Program-made: the position numbers and the translations under genes
In this document: positions 17,707 to 26,916 of the stretch, one piece after another
Position numbering within the stretch: the first letter of the stretch is position 1
Layout: every line of letters starts with the position of its first letter
The notes under the pieces: generated by a model
Seen by the model: only the letters and a program-made list of their open reading frames with translations
Databases searched by the model: none
What the model was told of the DNA's origin: nothing
DNA from: Bacteroidales bacterium
GTDB taxonomy: Bacteria > Bacteroidota > Bacteroidia > Bacteroidales > GCA-2748055
Direction: 5' to 3'
DNA length: 64,000 bases
NCBI GenBank assembly: GCA_029931975.1
Contig: JAOZQY010000011.1
Coordinates: 1-64,000, forward strand

Positions 17707-19102
17707 TGTCTGTGTTTTTTACAATCTGTGCCATCAGTTCACCCTCCATCGCCAGCTTGTTGCCAACGAAAACCTCCGCAAATACCAGCGCAATGCCACG
17801 TCTGATTGGTTCCAGGAGGTCTACCTTGATGATGAGAGTATCACCCGGTATTACTTTTCTTTTGAATTTCACCTTATCAATTTTCAGGAAATAGGTGGCG
17901 TAGTTTTCAGGATCGGGTACGGTTCCCAGTACCAGGATTCCACCCACCTGGGCTGCAGCTTCAATCTGCAGCACTCCCGGCATTACAGGTTCTTCGGGAA
18001 AATGTCCTGTAAAGAAGGGCTCGTTGGTGGTGACATTCTTGATACCTACCACCGATTTTTCATCCAGGTGGATCACCTTGTCAACCATCAGAAAGGGGTA
18101 GCGGTGGGGTAGTCTTCTTTTTATTTCATTGATATCGATCAGGGGTTCCAGGTTGGGATTGTAGACTGGCACCATTTTCTGCAGGGCTGCCTTTTTCATC
18201 ACCTGACGAAGGGCCCTGGCAAATTCGTTATTGCTCTGGTGTCCGGGCCGCGTGGCAATAATCTTGGCCTTGAACCATCTTCCAACCAGGGCCAGGTCGC
18301 CCATCAGATCCAGTAGCTTGTGCCTGGCAGGTTCGTTGGAGAAACGCAGATCCACATTATTCAGAATTCCTTCCGGTTGGACGGTGATATGGGGTTGGTT
18401 GAAGAGGTCTGCCAGACGGTCCAGCTCTTTTTGCTCCCATTTCCGGTCCACAATCACAATGGCATTGTCCATATCTCCCCCCTTGATCAGGTTATTTTTG
18501 GCCAGAAATTCCAGTTCATGAAGGAAAACAAAGGTCCGGCAGGGGGCAATCTCCTCTTTGAAGTTCTGAAGTTCTTCAAGCGAAGCGTACTGATTTCCCA
18601 GTACCTGGGAGTTATAGTCGATCAGTACATTAATACTCTGAATTTTATCCGGGTAGGCAATGATGTGGATCCCATGCTCTTCATCATAATACTCCAGTTT
18701 CTCTTTCAAAATGAAGTACTTGCGGTCGGTAGCCTGGTCCACGGCACCCGTTTGTTCAATGGCTTCAGCATATTTCAGGGCACTGCCATCCAGAATTGGA
18801 GCCTCCGGACCATCTATCTCTATCAGCACATTGTCGATTCTCATGCCTACAAAGGAGGCCAGCACATGTTCGATGGTTGAGATCCGTGCGCCGTTCTCTT
18901 CCAGAACAGTTCCCCGTGAAGTTTCCACCACGTTTTCAGCCAGGGCATTGATAATGGGTTGTCCGGGCAAGTCTATTCTTTTGAAAATGTATCCGTGACT
19001 GTCCGGGGCAGGATGAAAGGTCATATTGACCTCTACTCCGGTATGCAGGCCCTTGCCTTTAAATGATATGGGCGCCTTAAGTGTGCGCTGTTTTTCCGCC
19101 AT
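17699..19102 (-). CDS. lpxC-fabZ: Bifunctional UDP-3-O-acyl-N-acetylglucosamine deacetylase / 3-hydroxyacyl-ACP dehydratase (LpxC-FabZ)
   Basis: One 467-residue chain joins two enzymes. Residues 1 to about 300 are LpxC, the zinc deacetylase of lipid A synthesis, with the metal ligands in IEHVLASFVGM and ARHKLLDLMGDL. Residues from about 318 are FabZ, with the catalytic histidine in LPHRYPFLMVDKV and glutamate in QIEAAAQVG, preceded by HFPEEPVMPG. The fusion is known in Bacteroidota and joins the two branches that compete for 3-hydroxyacyl-ACP. It lies between lpxD and lpxA. Confidence 0.96.
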   Translation of the reverse strand: MAEKQRTLKAPISFKGKGLHTGVEVNMTFHPAPDSHGYIFKRIDLPGQPIINALAENVVETSRGTVLEENGARISTIEHVLASFVGMRIDNVLIEIDGPEAPILDGSALKYAEAIEQTGAVDQATDRKYFILKEKLEYYDEEHGIHIIAYPDKIQSINVLIDYNSQVLGNQYASLEELQNFKEEIAPCRTFVFLHELEFLAKNNLIKGGDMDNAIVIVDRKWEQKELDRLADLFNQPHITVQPEGILNNVDLRFSNEPARHKLLDLMGDLALVGRWFKAKIIATRPGHQSNNEFARALRQVMKKAALQKMVPVYNPNLEPLIDINEIKRRLPHRYPFLMVDKVIHLDEKSVVGIKNVTTNEPFFTGHFPEEPVMPGVLQIEAAAQVGGILVLGTVPDPENYATYFLKIDKVKFKRKVIPGDTLIIKVDLLEPIRRGIALVFAEVFVGNKLAMEGELMAQIVKNTDND

Positions 19103-19147
19103 AAATCGTTGACAAATATATAAAATAAAGACGAATCAGATTTTTCC

Positions 19148-20182
19148 TTATTGTGTGAGCTCATTTACCTTTTGTTCAAGATCGAAAAGTTCCTTGCTGA
19201 GCTTCGGCAGGTTTCTGAAAACCGCGATGCAGCGTTGCCATGATCCTAGATCAAATGCGGGCGATCCCATGATCACACTATTTTCCTTCCTCATACTTTT
19301 TGAAATCCCTGACTGGGCGCCAATTTTCACACCATCGGCTATGTTGAGGTGTCCGGCCAGTCCTACCTGTCCTCCGAACATACAATTCTTTCCTATCTTG
19401 GTCGATCCGGATACACCGCACTGTCCCGCCATAACCGTGTTCTCTCCCACCTCAACATTGTGGCCGATCATTATCAGGTTATCGAGTTTTACTCCCTTTC
19501 TTATAATGGTTGCACCCATGGTGGCGCGGTCTACCGTGGTGTTTGCACCGATTTCCACGTAATCTTCAATGATCACTTTACCCACCTGTGGAACCTTCTC
19601 GTAATTGTTCTGCTGGTTGGGGGCAAATCCAAACCCATCTCCGCCAATAACAGCACCCGCATGGATTACGCAGTTCGCTCCTATCTCGCAGTCGTCATAA
19701 ACTCTCACGCCGGGATAGAGAATGGTGTTCTTACCGATCTTCACATTCTCTCCCACATAGACCTGCGGGTAGAGCTGAACCCCATTGCCCACAGAGGCCT
19801 TATCAGAGATAACAGTAAAATCGCCCACATAGAGATCATCTCCCATGCTGGCTGTCTCAGCAATACTTGACATCTTGCTAACACCTGATTTTTTTGGCTT
19901 GCTCTGTTCGTAAAGCCTCAACAATGCAGCAAAGGATTCATAGGCTTTTTCTACCCTGACAAGTGTGGCGCTTATCTCTTTTTGAGGCTGAAAATCGGAG
20001 TTTACAATAACGATGGTAGATTGCGTATCATAAATATATTTTTCATACTTCGGATTGGCAAGAAAGGAAAGCGTTCCGGGTTTTCCTTCCTCAATTTTCG
20101 AAATATCATTTACCTCGGCGTGGGGATCTCCCTCCACCGACCCTTTCAGAAATTCTGCAATAAGCGCTGCAGTAAAGTTCAT
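19148..20182 (-). CDS. lpxD: UDP-3-O-(3-hydroxyacyl)glucosamine N-acyltransferase LpxD
   Basis: LpxD adds the second acyl chain in lipid A synthesis. The 344-residue protein has the N-terminal uridine-binding domain (about 1-100) and a hexapeptide-repeat beta-helix, including the catalytic histidine region [16 protein letters not shown], and ends in a short coiled helix. It is 12 bases downstream of the HD-domain gene and 45 bases before lpxC-fabZ, so all are probably co-transcribed. Confidence 0.95.
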   Translation of the reverse strand: MNFTAALIAEFLKGSVEGDPHAEVNDISKIEEGKPGTLSFLANPKYEKYIYDTQSTIVIVNSDFQPQKEISATLVRVEKAYESFAALLRLYEQSKPKKSGVSKMSSIAETASMGDDLYVGDFTVISDKASVGNGVQLYPQVYVGENVKIGKNTILYPGVRVYDDCEIGANCVIHAGAVIGGDGFGFAPNQQNNYEKVPQVGKVIIEDYVEIGANTTVDRATMGATIIRKGVKLDNLIMIGHNVEVGENTVMAGQCGVSGSTKIGKNCMFGGQVGLAGHLNIADGVKIGAQSGISKSMRKENSVIMGSPAFDLGSWQRCIAVFRNLPKLSKELFDLEQKVNELTQ

Positions 20183-20194
20183 ATAGCTTGATTT

Positions 20195-21439
20195 TTAGAT
20201 GGATTTATCTCTTTTTTCTTCAGTTATTAATCGAGGATAGCACAGGAAATATTTGCGCACCGTAAGTGAAAGCACTGATATGTTCAGAATATCGGAGGCT
20301 TCAGCAATATCATGTGTATCGCCTCTTTTATCCATGATGGTGATCCGGTCGTCCATATCACTATATGCATAATTACTTATGCTATCCGAAACCACCAGGT
20401 ACTCAGCTTCTTTTTCAGGAATGGATAAAGAACTGGCTGTCCTTTTCCTGAGTTCATGTACGCGTTCAGCTCTAAACTGATTGTTATTCAGTTCCACTGA
20501 AAACAGTTTCCGGTTGACCAGTCCGTCCGCTAACATAGACAAAACTAAATCTGAATTGTTGCACCAGACTTTTGCAGATGTGAGAATGTCGTTGTCATCC
20601 AACAGGGCAAACTGATCCAGGAAGACCTGGCTGTTTTCCTGAAGAAAGTAGTTCAGAGCCGGAGTGGCAAAGAGTTTCTCTCCCTCTGCCGTAAGAGCCT
20701 GTGCCCTTTTTAACATCATCACCAGGAGTTGTTCGGAGGCTACCACTGTACGGTGCAGATAGACTTGCCAGTACATTAGCCTTCTGGCAATTAGGAAGTT
20801 TTCGATGGAGTAGATTCCCTTTTCTTCCACTACCAGTTGATCGTTCAGCACATTCAACATTTTTATGATCCGATCCGATCCAATGACCCCTTCAGTGACC
20901 CCGGTAAAAAAGCTGTCCCGCTTCAAGTAATCCAGCCGGTCCATGTCGAGCTGACTGGAGACAAGCTGGTGCAGAAATTTTTTGGGATAACGATTCCTGA
21001 AGATTTCAATTGCCAGGGAAAGCTTGCCCTGGAACTGCTCATTGAGCTGTTCCATAAACATCAGGCTGATAGCCTCATGGGAGGTATCCCTGATCAGGCT
21101 GTGTTCGAGGGAATGGGAGAAAGGGCCATGGCCGATATCATGCAGCAGGATGGCAATGGTCACCGCTCTGGCCTCCTTTTCGCTAATGGCATGGCCTTTG
21201 GACCTGATCACATCGATGGCCAGTCCCATCAGGTGCATAGCTCCCACGGCATGTTGAAAACGGGTATGGTTGGCACCCGGATATACAAAATGGGTAAGTC
21301 CCAGTTGCCTGATTCTTCTCAGGCGCTGGAATAGGGGGTGCTCAATCAGATCAAAGACAATATCGTATGGAATTTTTATAAATCCATAGACCGGATCATT
21401 GATGATTTTCAGCTTATTAGTGGAATAATCTTTCCCCAT
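20195..21439 (-). CDS. HD-domain phosphohydrolase
   Basis: The 414-residue protein opens with KIINDPVYGFIKIP and has the HD metal-binding signature: His in RFQHAVGAMHL, HD in LLHDIGHGPFSHSLEH, and a distal aspartate in LDMDRLDYLKRD. This is the architecture of dGTPase/SAMHD1-like nucleotidohydrolases widespread in Bacteroidota, often found upstream of lpxD. Substrate (a dNTP or related nucleotide) is inferred from the family. A -7 element TAATTTTG on the minus strand (positions 21457-21464) lies just before the start. Confidence 0.88.
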   Translation of the reverse strand: MGKDYSTNKLKIINDPVYGFIKIPYDIVFDLIEHPLFQRLRRIRQLGLTHFVYPGANHTRFQHAVGAMHLMGLAIDVIRSKGHAISEKEARAVTIAILLHDIGHGPFSHSLEHSLIRDTSHEAISLMFMEQLNEQFQGKLSLAIEIFRNRYPKKFLHQLVSSQLDMDRLDYLKRDSFFTGVTEGVIGSDRIIKMLNVLNDQLVVEEKGIYSIENFLIARRLMYWQVYLHRTVVASEQLLVMMLKRAQALTAEGEKLFATPALNYFLQENSQVFLDQFALLDDNDILTSAKVWCNNSDLVLSMLADGLVNRKLFSVELNNNQFRAERVHELRKRTASSLSIPEKEAEYLVVSDSISNYAYSDMDDRITIMDKRGDTHDIAEASDILNISVLSLTVRKYFLCYPRLITEEKRDKSI

Positions 21440-21456
21440 CTGGGTTCTTTGTGGCG

Positions 21457-21464
21457 CAAAATTA
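21457..21464 (-). promoter_or_regulatory. Candidate -7 element for the HD-hydrolase/lpx operon
   Basis: The minus strand reads TAATTTTG, an exact match to TAnnTTTG, 18 bases before the ATG of the HD-domain gene. No -33 TTTG is visible at the usual spacing. Confidence 0.4.
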
Positions 21465-21514
21465 TGTTTTTATTATCATAATCGGGTTTGTATCAGTGAA
21501 AAAACCAACTGTTT

Positions 21515-21545
21515 TTTGCAGATTTCACGATTTTTAGTACTTTTG
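21515..21545 (+). promoter_or_regulatory. Full Bacteroidota-type promoter of the rimP-nusA-infB operon
   Basis: TTTG at 21515-21518 is followed by exactly 19 bases and TACTTTTG at 21538-21545, the textbook Bacteroidota sigma-ABfr arrangement (TTTG, 19 bases, TAnnTTTG). Transcription should begin near 21551, leaving a leader of about 55 bases before rimP. Confidence 0.75.
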
Positions 21546-21571
21546 CGCTGTCGTTAGGAGGGATTTGTTCT

Positions 21572-21595
21572 GGGGGGCTTTTGTCCCCTATTTTA
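21572..21595 (+). other. Leader hairpin with T-rich tail before rimP
   Basis: GGGG and CCCC (within 21572-21588) can pair around a GCTTTTG-type loop and are followed by TATTTTATT. In the short leader of an operon that encodes the termination factor NusA this could act as a weak attenuator or pause site. The pairing is only four or five base pairs, so this is a suggestion. Confidence 0.35.
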
Positions 21596-21606
21596 TTACC
21601 TAAAAA

Positions 21607-22032
21607 ATGATTACGGCTGAAAGCATAACAGAATTGATTGCGCAACACCTTGAGGGAAGTGATATTTTTCTTGTGGAAGTTGCTGTGAGGCCCGGGAATG
21701 CTATCAGGGTCCATGTGGACAAGCCTGAAGGTATCTCCATAGATGAGTGTGTAAAGATCAGCCGGTTTTTAAATGAAAGGCTGGACCGCGATGTGGAGGA
21801 TTATTCTCTGGAAGTTTCATCGCCGGGACTAAGTGGTACGTTTAAGGTTAAGCAGCAGTATGAGAAGAACCTGGGTCGTAATATCGAAGTGCTTTATAGC
21901 GATGGAATTAAGGTAAAAGGCAAGCTTGAATCGGTTTCTGATAATGGAATCACCCTGAAGGTAAATGGAGACGATGAAGAGATTCGTTTCGACGAGATAA
22001 AGACAGCAAAAGCAATAATATCATTTAATTGA
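21607..22032 (+). CDS. rimP: Ribosome maturation factor RimP
   Basis: RimP helps assemble the 30S subunit. The 141-residue protein has the two family domains: an N-terminal alpha/beta part ending in DYSLEVSSPGL (near residue 67-77), which is the signature motif, and a C-terminal SH3-like barrel. It begins the conserved rimP-nusA-infB operon and stops 14 bases before the nusA start. Confidence 0.95.
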   Translation: MITAESITELIAQHLEGSDIFLVEVAVRPGNAIRVHVDKPEGISIDECVKISRFLNERLDRDVEDYSLEVSSPGLSGTFKVKQQYEKNLGRNIEVLYSDGIKVKGKLESVSDNGITLKVNGDDEEIRFDEIKTAKAIISFN

Positions 22033-22046
22033 TCAATAGTGTAACA

Positions 22047-23282
22047 ATGGAAAATCTTAATTTGATAGAGACATTTTCCGAATTTAAGGAATTAAAGAAC
22101 ATCGACCGGGTAACTATGATGAGTGTCCTTGAGGATGTATTCAGGGGCATGCTTCTGAAGAAGTATGGGACCGATGAGAATTTTGACATCATTATCAATA
22201 TAGATAAGGGGGACTTCGAGATCTGGAGAAACCGTGAGGTGGTGGAAGATGATGCAGTGGAAGATGCAGCAGTACAGATTACTCTGACCAGGGCCAAGGA
22301 GATAGATGATGACTATGAGGTTGGTGAAGAGGTAACCGACGAGGTTAAGCTGGGGGACTTTGGACGACGTGCCATTCTGGCCCTTCGCCAGAACCTCTCT
22401 GCCAGAATTATGGAACTGGAGAAGAATCATCTTTATAACAAATACAAGGACCGGATTGGCGATGTAGTTACCGGAGAGGTATACCAGGTCTGGAAAAGAG
22501 AGATACTTATACTTGATGATGAAGGAAATGAGCTCATTCTGCCAAAAACAGAACAGATTCCTTCCGATTATTTCCGCAAGGGCGATACCATCCGTGCCGT
22601 AGTGGTGAAGGTGGATATGCGCAATGCAAATCCCCTGATCATCCTTTCAAGAACTTCTCCCATATTCCTGGAGCGTCTCTTTGAATTGGAAGTCCCTGAG
22701 ATTTTCGACGGACTGATTACTATCAAAAAGATTGTAAGGGTGCCGGGTGAAAGAGCCAAGGTAGCCGTAGAGTCTTATGATGAGCGAATCGACCCGGTAG
22801 GTGCTTGTGTGGGGATGAAAGGTTCCCGTATTCATGGTATTGTCAGGGAACTCAAGAATGAAAACATCGATGTAATCAACTATACAACCAATCTTCAGTT
22901 GTTTATCACCAGGGCACTGAGCCCCGCCAAGATAACCTCCATCAAACTTGATGATGAAGAAAAGCGGGCAGAGGTTTACCTGCAGCCCAAGGAGGTAAGC
23001 CTGGCCATCGGAAAAGGTGGATTGAATATCAAGCTGGCCAGTCAGCTTTCTGGTTATGAGATTGATGTATATCGCGAATCCAATGAGGACGACGAAGATG
23101 TCAATCTCGAAGAATTCGCCGATGAAATTGAAAGCTGGGTTCTGGATGAGTTAAAGGCTATCGGATGTGATACGGCCAAATCTGTGCTGAATTTGAGTGT
23201 GGCAGACCTGGTTAAACGTACAGACCTGGAAGAGGAGACCATTACAGAACTGGTCAATGTGCTTAAAGCAGAATTTGAATAG
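22047..23282 (+). CDS. nusA: Transcription termination/antitermination protein NusA
   Basis: NusA binds RNA polymerase and controls pausing, termination and antitermination. The ATG at 22047 (MENLNLIETFSEFK) gives 411 residues; an upstream TTG is less likely. Domains in order are the NTD (1 to about 125), S1 (about 130-200), two KH domains with GMKGSRIHGIV and the GKGGLNIKLA loop, and a short acidic C-terminal part (ESNEDDEDVNLEEF) ending in a helix-hairpin-helix-like AR segment. Eight bases separate it from infB. Confidence 0.96.
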   Translation: MENLNLIETFSEFKELKNIDRVTMMSVLEDVFRGMLLKKYGTDENFDIIINIDKGDFEIWRNREVVEDDAVEDAAVQITLTRAKEIDDDYEVGEEVTDEVKLGDFGRRAILALRQNLSARIMELEKNHLYNKYKDRIGDVVTGEVYQVWKREILILDDEGNELILPKTEQIPSDYFRKGDTIRAVVVKVDMRNANPLIILSRTSPIFLERLFELEVPEIFDGLITIKKIVRVPGERAKVAVESYDERIDPVGACVGMKGSRIHGIVRELKNENIDVINYTTNLQLFITRALSPAKITSIKLDDEEKRAEVYLQPKEVSLAIGKGGLNIKLASQLSGYEIDVYRESNEDDEDVNLEEFADEIESWVLDELKAIGCDTAKSVLNLSVADLVKRTDLEEETITELVNVLKAEFE

Positions 23283-23288
23283 AATTAT

Positions 23289-26288
23289 ATGGCTGAAAGA
23301 AAGGCAACAAGACTTAGTAAGGCTGCCCGGGAGTTTAACGTGGGAATTTCTACCATCGTTGATTTTCTTGGAAAGAAAGGACATGAGATTGATTCGAATC
23401 CAAACAGCAAATTGGCTCCGGATGTGTATGATCTTCTGCATGAGGAGTATAGTACCGATTTGAATGTAAAAAAGGAATCGGAGAAACTGACCCTTAAGAA
23501 TCTCAGGGAGAGGCAGGAATCGCTCTCATTGGATGATGTTTCTGAAGTAAGTGAACAGGAGGAATCCGAAGAATTAATCATTACCGACCACACCTCCGCT
23601 ACTTCCGAAGTTGCAAGCCCTGTAATTAAGGAAGAAGTTCCAGCTCCCAAGGAAGGCCCTGTTGCAAAAGAGGAGCCAAAGCCTGAAAAGATTGAACCAC
23701 CTGTTGAAACTCCGGTGAAACCGCCTATAGAGAAGGAAAAACCTGCGGAAAAGAAGAGCAAAGAGATTTTGGAAAAAGATCCGGAACCCGAAGTTGTCGG
23801 GAGCGGTCCCAGGGTGGTTGGGAAGATTGACCTGGACTCCATGAATCAGAAAACACGTCCCGGGAAGAAGTCAAAGTCCAAAATTATAGACGCTGATATT
23901 AAAGACGCTGAAAGTAAAGAAAAGGAAGGAAAAGCGGTCGAATTAGGTAAGGAAGAAGCAGCAAACAAGGCTAAAGTCTCGAAGAAAGCTTCAGAGTCGT
24001 TTGAAAAACCAGAAGCCAAAGATGTTGCTGAAGCCAAACCGGAGAAGGTGAAGGCCGAAGAGTCTGAAAAGACAGCGGAGCTTAGTTCGGAAGAAAAGAA
24101 AGTAGCCGCCAGGAAAAAAGCTGAAGAGTCGAACCATATTCCCACAAGGGTTGAAAGACTTGCCGGTCCAACTGTGGTAGGAAAGATAGAGCTTCCAAAG
24201 AAGAAGGTGCCTAAGAAAAGTCCGGTGGCATCCAGTAAGGATGATCTGCATCTCGATCAGAAGAAAAAAAGAAAGCGAATTCAGAAGGATGGACCTGTCG
24301 ATATTGCCAGGCAGAACAAACCAGGGTTTGGAAGATCAGATAATAAAGGAGGAAAGAAGAGGAAGCGCCCCCTCAGGCCTGAGGTCAAGGAGGAGGATGT
24401 ACAGAAGCAGATTAAGGATACCCTCGCCAAATTGACTAACAAGGGATCAAAGTCAAGGACATCAAAATACCGCCGTGAGAAGCGCGATGCTGTACACGCC
24501 AAAATGCAGGAGGAGAGCGATCAGCTTGAGAAGCGGATGAATGTGTTACAGGTGACCGAATTTGTCTCTGTAAATGAGCTGGCCAACATGATGGATGTGC
24601 CACCCACACAGGTGATACAGACATGTATGAACCTTGGTTTGTTTGTTTCCATTAACCAGCGTCTCGACGCCGAGACCATGGCACTGGTGGCTGATGAGTT
24701 TGATTTCAAGGTAGAGTTTGTAAGTGTGGATCTGATTGAATCGATCCGTGATGATGAGGATGCTCCTGAAGATTTGATCCCAAGGCCACCTATTGTGACT
24801 GTTATGGGACATGTGGACCATGGGAAAACAAAATTGCTTGATATGGTCCGTCATGCAAATGTGGTAGCGGGTGAAGCCGGAGGAATTACACAGCATATTG
24901 GTGCCTATGGAGTGATGCTGGAAGATGGACGAAAGATCACCTTCCTGGATACTCCCGGTCACGAAGCTTTTACTGCCATGCGTGCCAGGGGTGCACAGAT
25001 TACCGATGTGGCCATTATTGTTGTTGCAGCCGATGACGGGGTAAAGCCCCAGACCGTGGAGGCCATTAATCACGCAGCAGCTGCAGGCGTCCCTATCGTG
25101 TTTGCTATCAACAAGATAGACCTGCCGGCGGCTAACCCTGAGAAGATAAAGGATGAGCTGGCCCAGATGAACTACATGGTTGAGGACTGGGGTGGAAAAT
25201 ACCAGTCGCAGGAAATTTCAGCCAAGGGGGGAATCAATATTGAAGAGTTACTGGAGAAAGTTTTGCTGGAGGCCGAGTTACTGGATCTGAAAGCCAATCC
25301 AAACAAGGGTGGCCGTGGTACCATTGTTGAATCGACCCTCGACAAAGGACGTGGTAACGTTGCCACCATACTGGTGGAGTCGGGAACTCTCAGAATTGGA
25401 GATGTCTTACTGGCAGGTCAGCATTATGGACACATCAAAGCCATGTTCAACGAACGGGGCAAGAAAATCAAGGAGGCAGGTCCTTCCACTCCGGCCCTGG
25501 TATTGGGACTGAATGGTGCACCACAGGCCGGGGAGAGCTTTAATGTGATGGATACCGATAAGGAGGCCAAGGAGATTGCCAATAAGCGTGAGCAGTTACA
25601 GCGTGAGCAGGAGCTGAGGACCACCAAGCATATCACCCTGGATGAAATTGGACGCCGGATTGCCATTGGAAACTTCCAGGAGCTGAATGTGATTGTGAAA
25701 GGAGATGTGGACGGATCCATTGAGGCACTTTCCGATTCTCTGATAAAGCTGAGTACAGAGGAAATCCAGGTCAATATCAAACATAAGGCCGTGGGCCAGA
25801 TCTCGGAGTCGGATATCCTGCTGGCAGCCGCATCCAATGCCATTGTAATTGGCTTTCAGGTTAGGCCCTCACTCAGCGCCAGGAAACTGGCCGAGAAGGA
25901 GCAGATCGACATCCGCCTTTACTCAATTATATACGATGCCATCGAAGAGGTGAAATCAGCCATGGAGGGGATGTTGGCTCCCGAAATCAAGGAGGATATC
26001 ATTGGAACCCTGGAAATCCAGGAGGTTTTCAAGATTACCAAGGTGGGTACCATTGCCGGATGTTTGGTGCGGGAAGGCAAGATCAAGCGCAACTCAAAAG
26101 CACGGCTGATTCGCGACGGTATTGTGATCTATAGCGGCGAGCTGGGATCCCTGAAGCGTTTCAAGGACGATGCCAAGGAGGTAGTTACAGGCCTGGAATG
26201 CGGACTTAACATCGAGAATTTCAGCGATTATAAGGTGGGTGATATGATCGAGGCCTACGAAGAGACTGAGATGAAAAAGACCCTCTGA
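23289..26288 (+). CDS. infB: Translation initiation factor IF-2
   Basis: IF-2 places the initiator tRNA on the 30S subunit and is a GTPase. The 999-residue form has an N-terminal IF2_N helix ([17 protein letters not shown]), then a long low-complexity Glu/Lys/Ala-rich linker to about residue 400, then the GTP-binding domain with G1 GHVDHGKT (near 507), G3 DTPGHEAF and G4 NKID, followed by the beta-barrel and C-terminal domains. The long charged linker is usual in Bacteroidota and is poorly conserved. Confidence 0.97.
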   Translation: MAERKATRLSKAAREFNVGISTIVDFLGKKGHEIDSNPNSKLAPDVYDLLHEEYSTDLNVKKESEKLTLKNLRERQESLSLDDVSEVSEQEESEELIITDHTSATSEVASPVIKEEVPAPKEGPVAKEEPKPEKIEPPVETPVKPPIEKEKPAEKKSKEILEKDPEPEVVGSGPRVVGKIDLDSMNQKTRPGKKSKSKIIDADIKDAESKEKEGKAVELGKEEAANKAKVSKKASESFEKPEAKDVAEAKPEKVKAEESEKTAELSSEEKKVAARKKAEESNHIPTRVERLAGPTVVGKIELPKKKVPKKSPVASSKDDLHLDQKKKRKRIQKDGPVDIARQNKPGFGRSDNKGGKKRKRPLRPEVKEEDVQKQIKDTLAKLTNKGSKSRTSKYRREKRDAVHAKMQEESDQLEKRMNVLQVTEFVSVNELANMMDVPPTQVIQTCMNLGLFVSINQRLDAETMALVADEFDFKVEFVSVDLIESIRDDEDAPEDLIPRPPIVTVMGHVDHGKTKLLDMVRHANVVAGEAGGITQHIGAYGVMLEDGRKITFLDTPGHEAFTAMRARGAQITDVAIIVVAADDGVKPQTVEAINHAAAAGVPIVFAINKIDLPAANPEKIKDELAQMNYMVEDWGGKYQSQEISAKGGINIEELLEKVLLEAELLDLKANPNKGGRGTIVESTLDKGRGNVATILVESGTLRIGDVLLAGQHYGHIKAMFNERGKKIKEAGPSTPALVLGLNGAPQAGESFNVMDTDKEAKEIANKREQLQREQELRTTKHITLDEIGRRIAIGNFQELNVIVKGDVDGSIEALSDSLIKLSTEEIQVNIKHKAVGQISESDILLAAASNAIVIGFQVRPSLSARKLAEKEQIDIRLYSIIYDAIEEVKSAMEGMLAPEIKEDIIGTLEIQEVFKITKVGTIAGCLVREGKIKRNSKARLIRDGIVIYSGELGSLKRFKDDAKEVVTGLECGLNIENFSDYKVGDMIEAYEETEMKKTL

Positions 26289-26334
26289 TAGTCTCTACCC
26301 TTTTTACTATATTAGCATACCAAAACCAAAGGGT

Positions 26335-26916
26335 ATGTATGAGTTTATTGAGGGGGAGTTCGTTGAAAAATCACCAGCACACCTGATTGTTCAGGGCGGC
26401 CATCTGGCCTACCATATTCACATTTCCGTTTTTACCTACAGTCAGATTAGCAGTCTGTTGTCTGGAAGGATCTATCTTCATTTTGTGGTCAGGGAGGATG
26501 CCCAGATTCTATACGGTTTTGCTGGCCGGGAGGAGCGTGAGATTTTCAGAATGCTGATTTCAGTTTCAGGAGTGGGCGCCAATACTGCACGTCTGATTCT
26601 TTCTTCTCTATCTCCTGATGAGATTACCCAGGCCATCCTGGCCGGTAATGTTTCCCTCTTGCAGGGAATTAAAGGGATTGGGGCCAAATCGGCCCAACGT
26701 ATTATCATTGACCTGAAAGACAAGCTTGGGAAAGGTGCCGGAATTGACGAATTATTCTTTTCGCAGGACAATACCAACCGTGATGAAGCGTTATCTGCTT
26801 TAGTAGCATTGGGCTTTCCAAAGAAAACTGTTGAAAAGAAAGTGACTCGTATCTTATCAGAGCAGCCCGAACTTTCAGTTGAGGAGATAGTCAGGGTTGC
26901 CTTGAAGTTTATGTAG
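26335..26916 (+). CDS. ruvA: Holliday junction branch migration protein RuvA
   Basis: RuvA binds Holliday junctions and loads RuvB. The 193-residue protein has the N-terminal OB fold (YEFIEGEFVEKSPAHLIVQ), two helix-hairpin-helix motifs (LISVSGVGANTARLIL and LLQGIKGIGAKSAQRIIIDL) and the C-terminal RuvB-binding helices. Its TAG stop shares its last G with the GTG start of sprA, so translation of the two is coupled. Confidence 0.95.
   Translation: MYEFIEGEFVEKSPAHLIVQGGHLAYHIHISVFTYSQISSLLSGRIYLHFVVREDAQILYGFAGREEREIFRMLISVSGVGANTARLILSSLSPDEITQAILAGNVSLLQGIKGIGAKSAQRIIIDLKDKLGKGAGIDELFFSQDNTNRDEALSALVALGFPKKTVEKKVTRILSEQPELSVEEIVRVALKFM

Noticed and set aside
18320-18880. 186-codon plus-strand frame opposite lpxC-fabZ
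   Set aside because: Antisense shadow of a conserved gene with no independent domain evidence.
17699-19102. LpxC-FabZ fusion as a novel fusion
   Set aside because: The fusion is known in Bacteroidota, so it is diagnostic rather than new.
23680-24500. Low-complexity Glu/Lys-rich stretch in infB as a possible repeat insertion
   Set aside because: Long charged linkers are normal in Bacteroidota IF-2 and the frame is intact.
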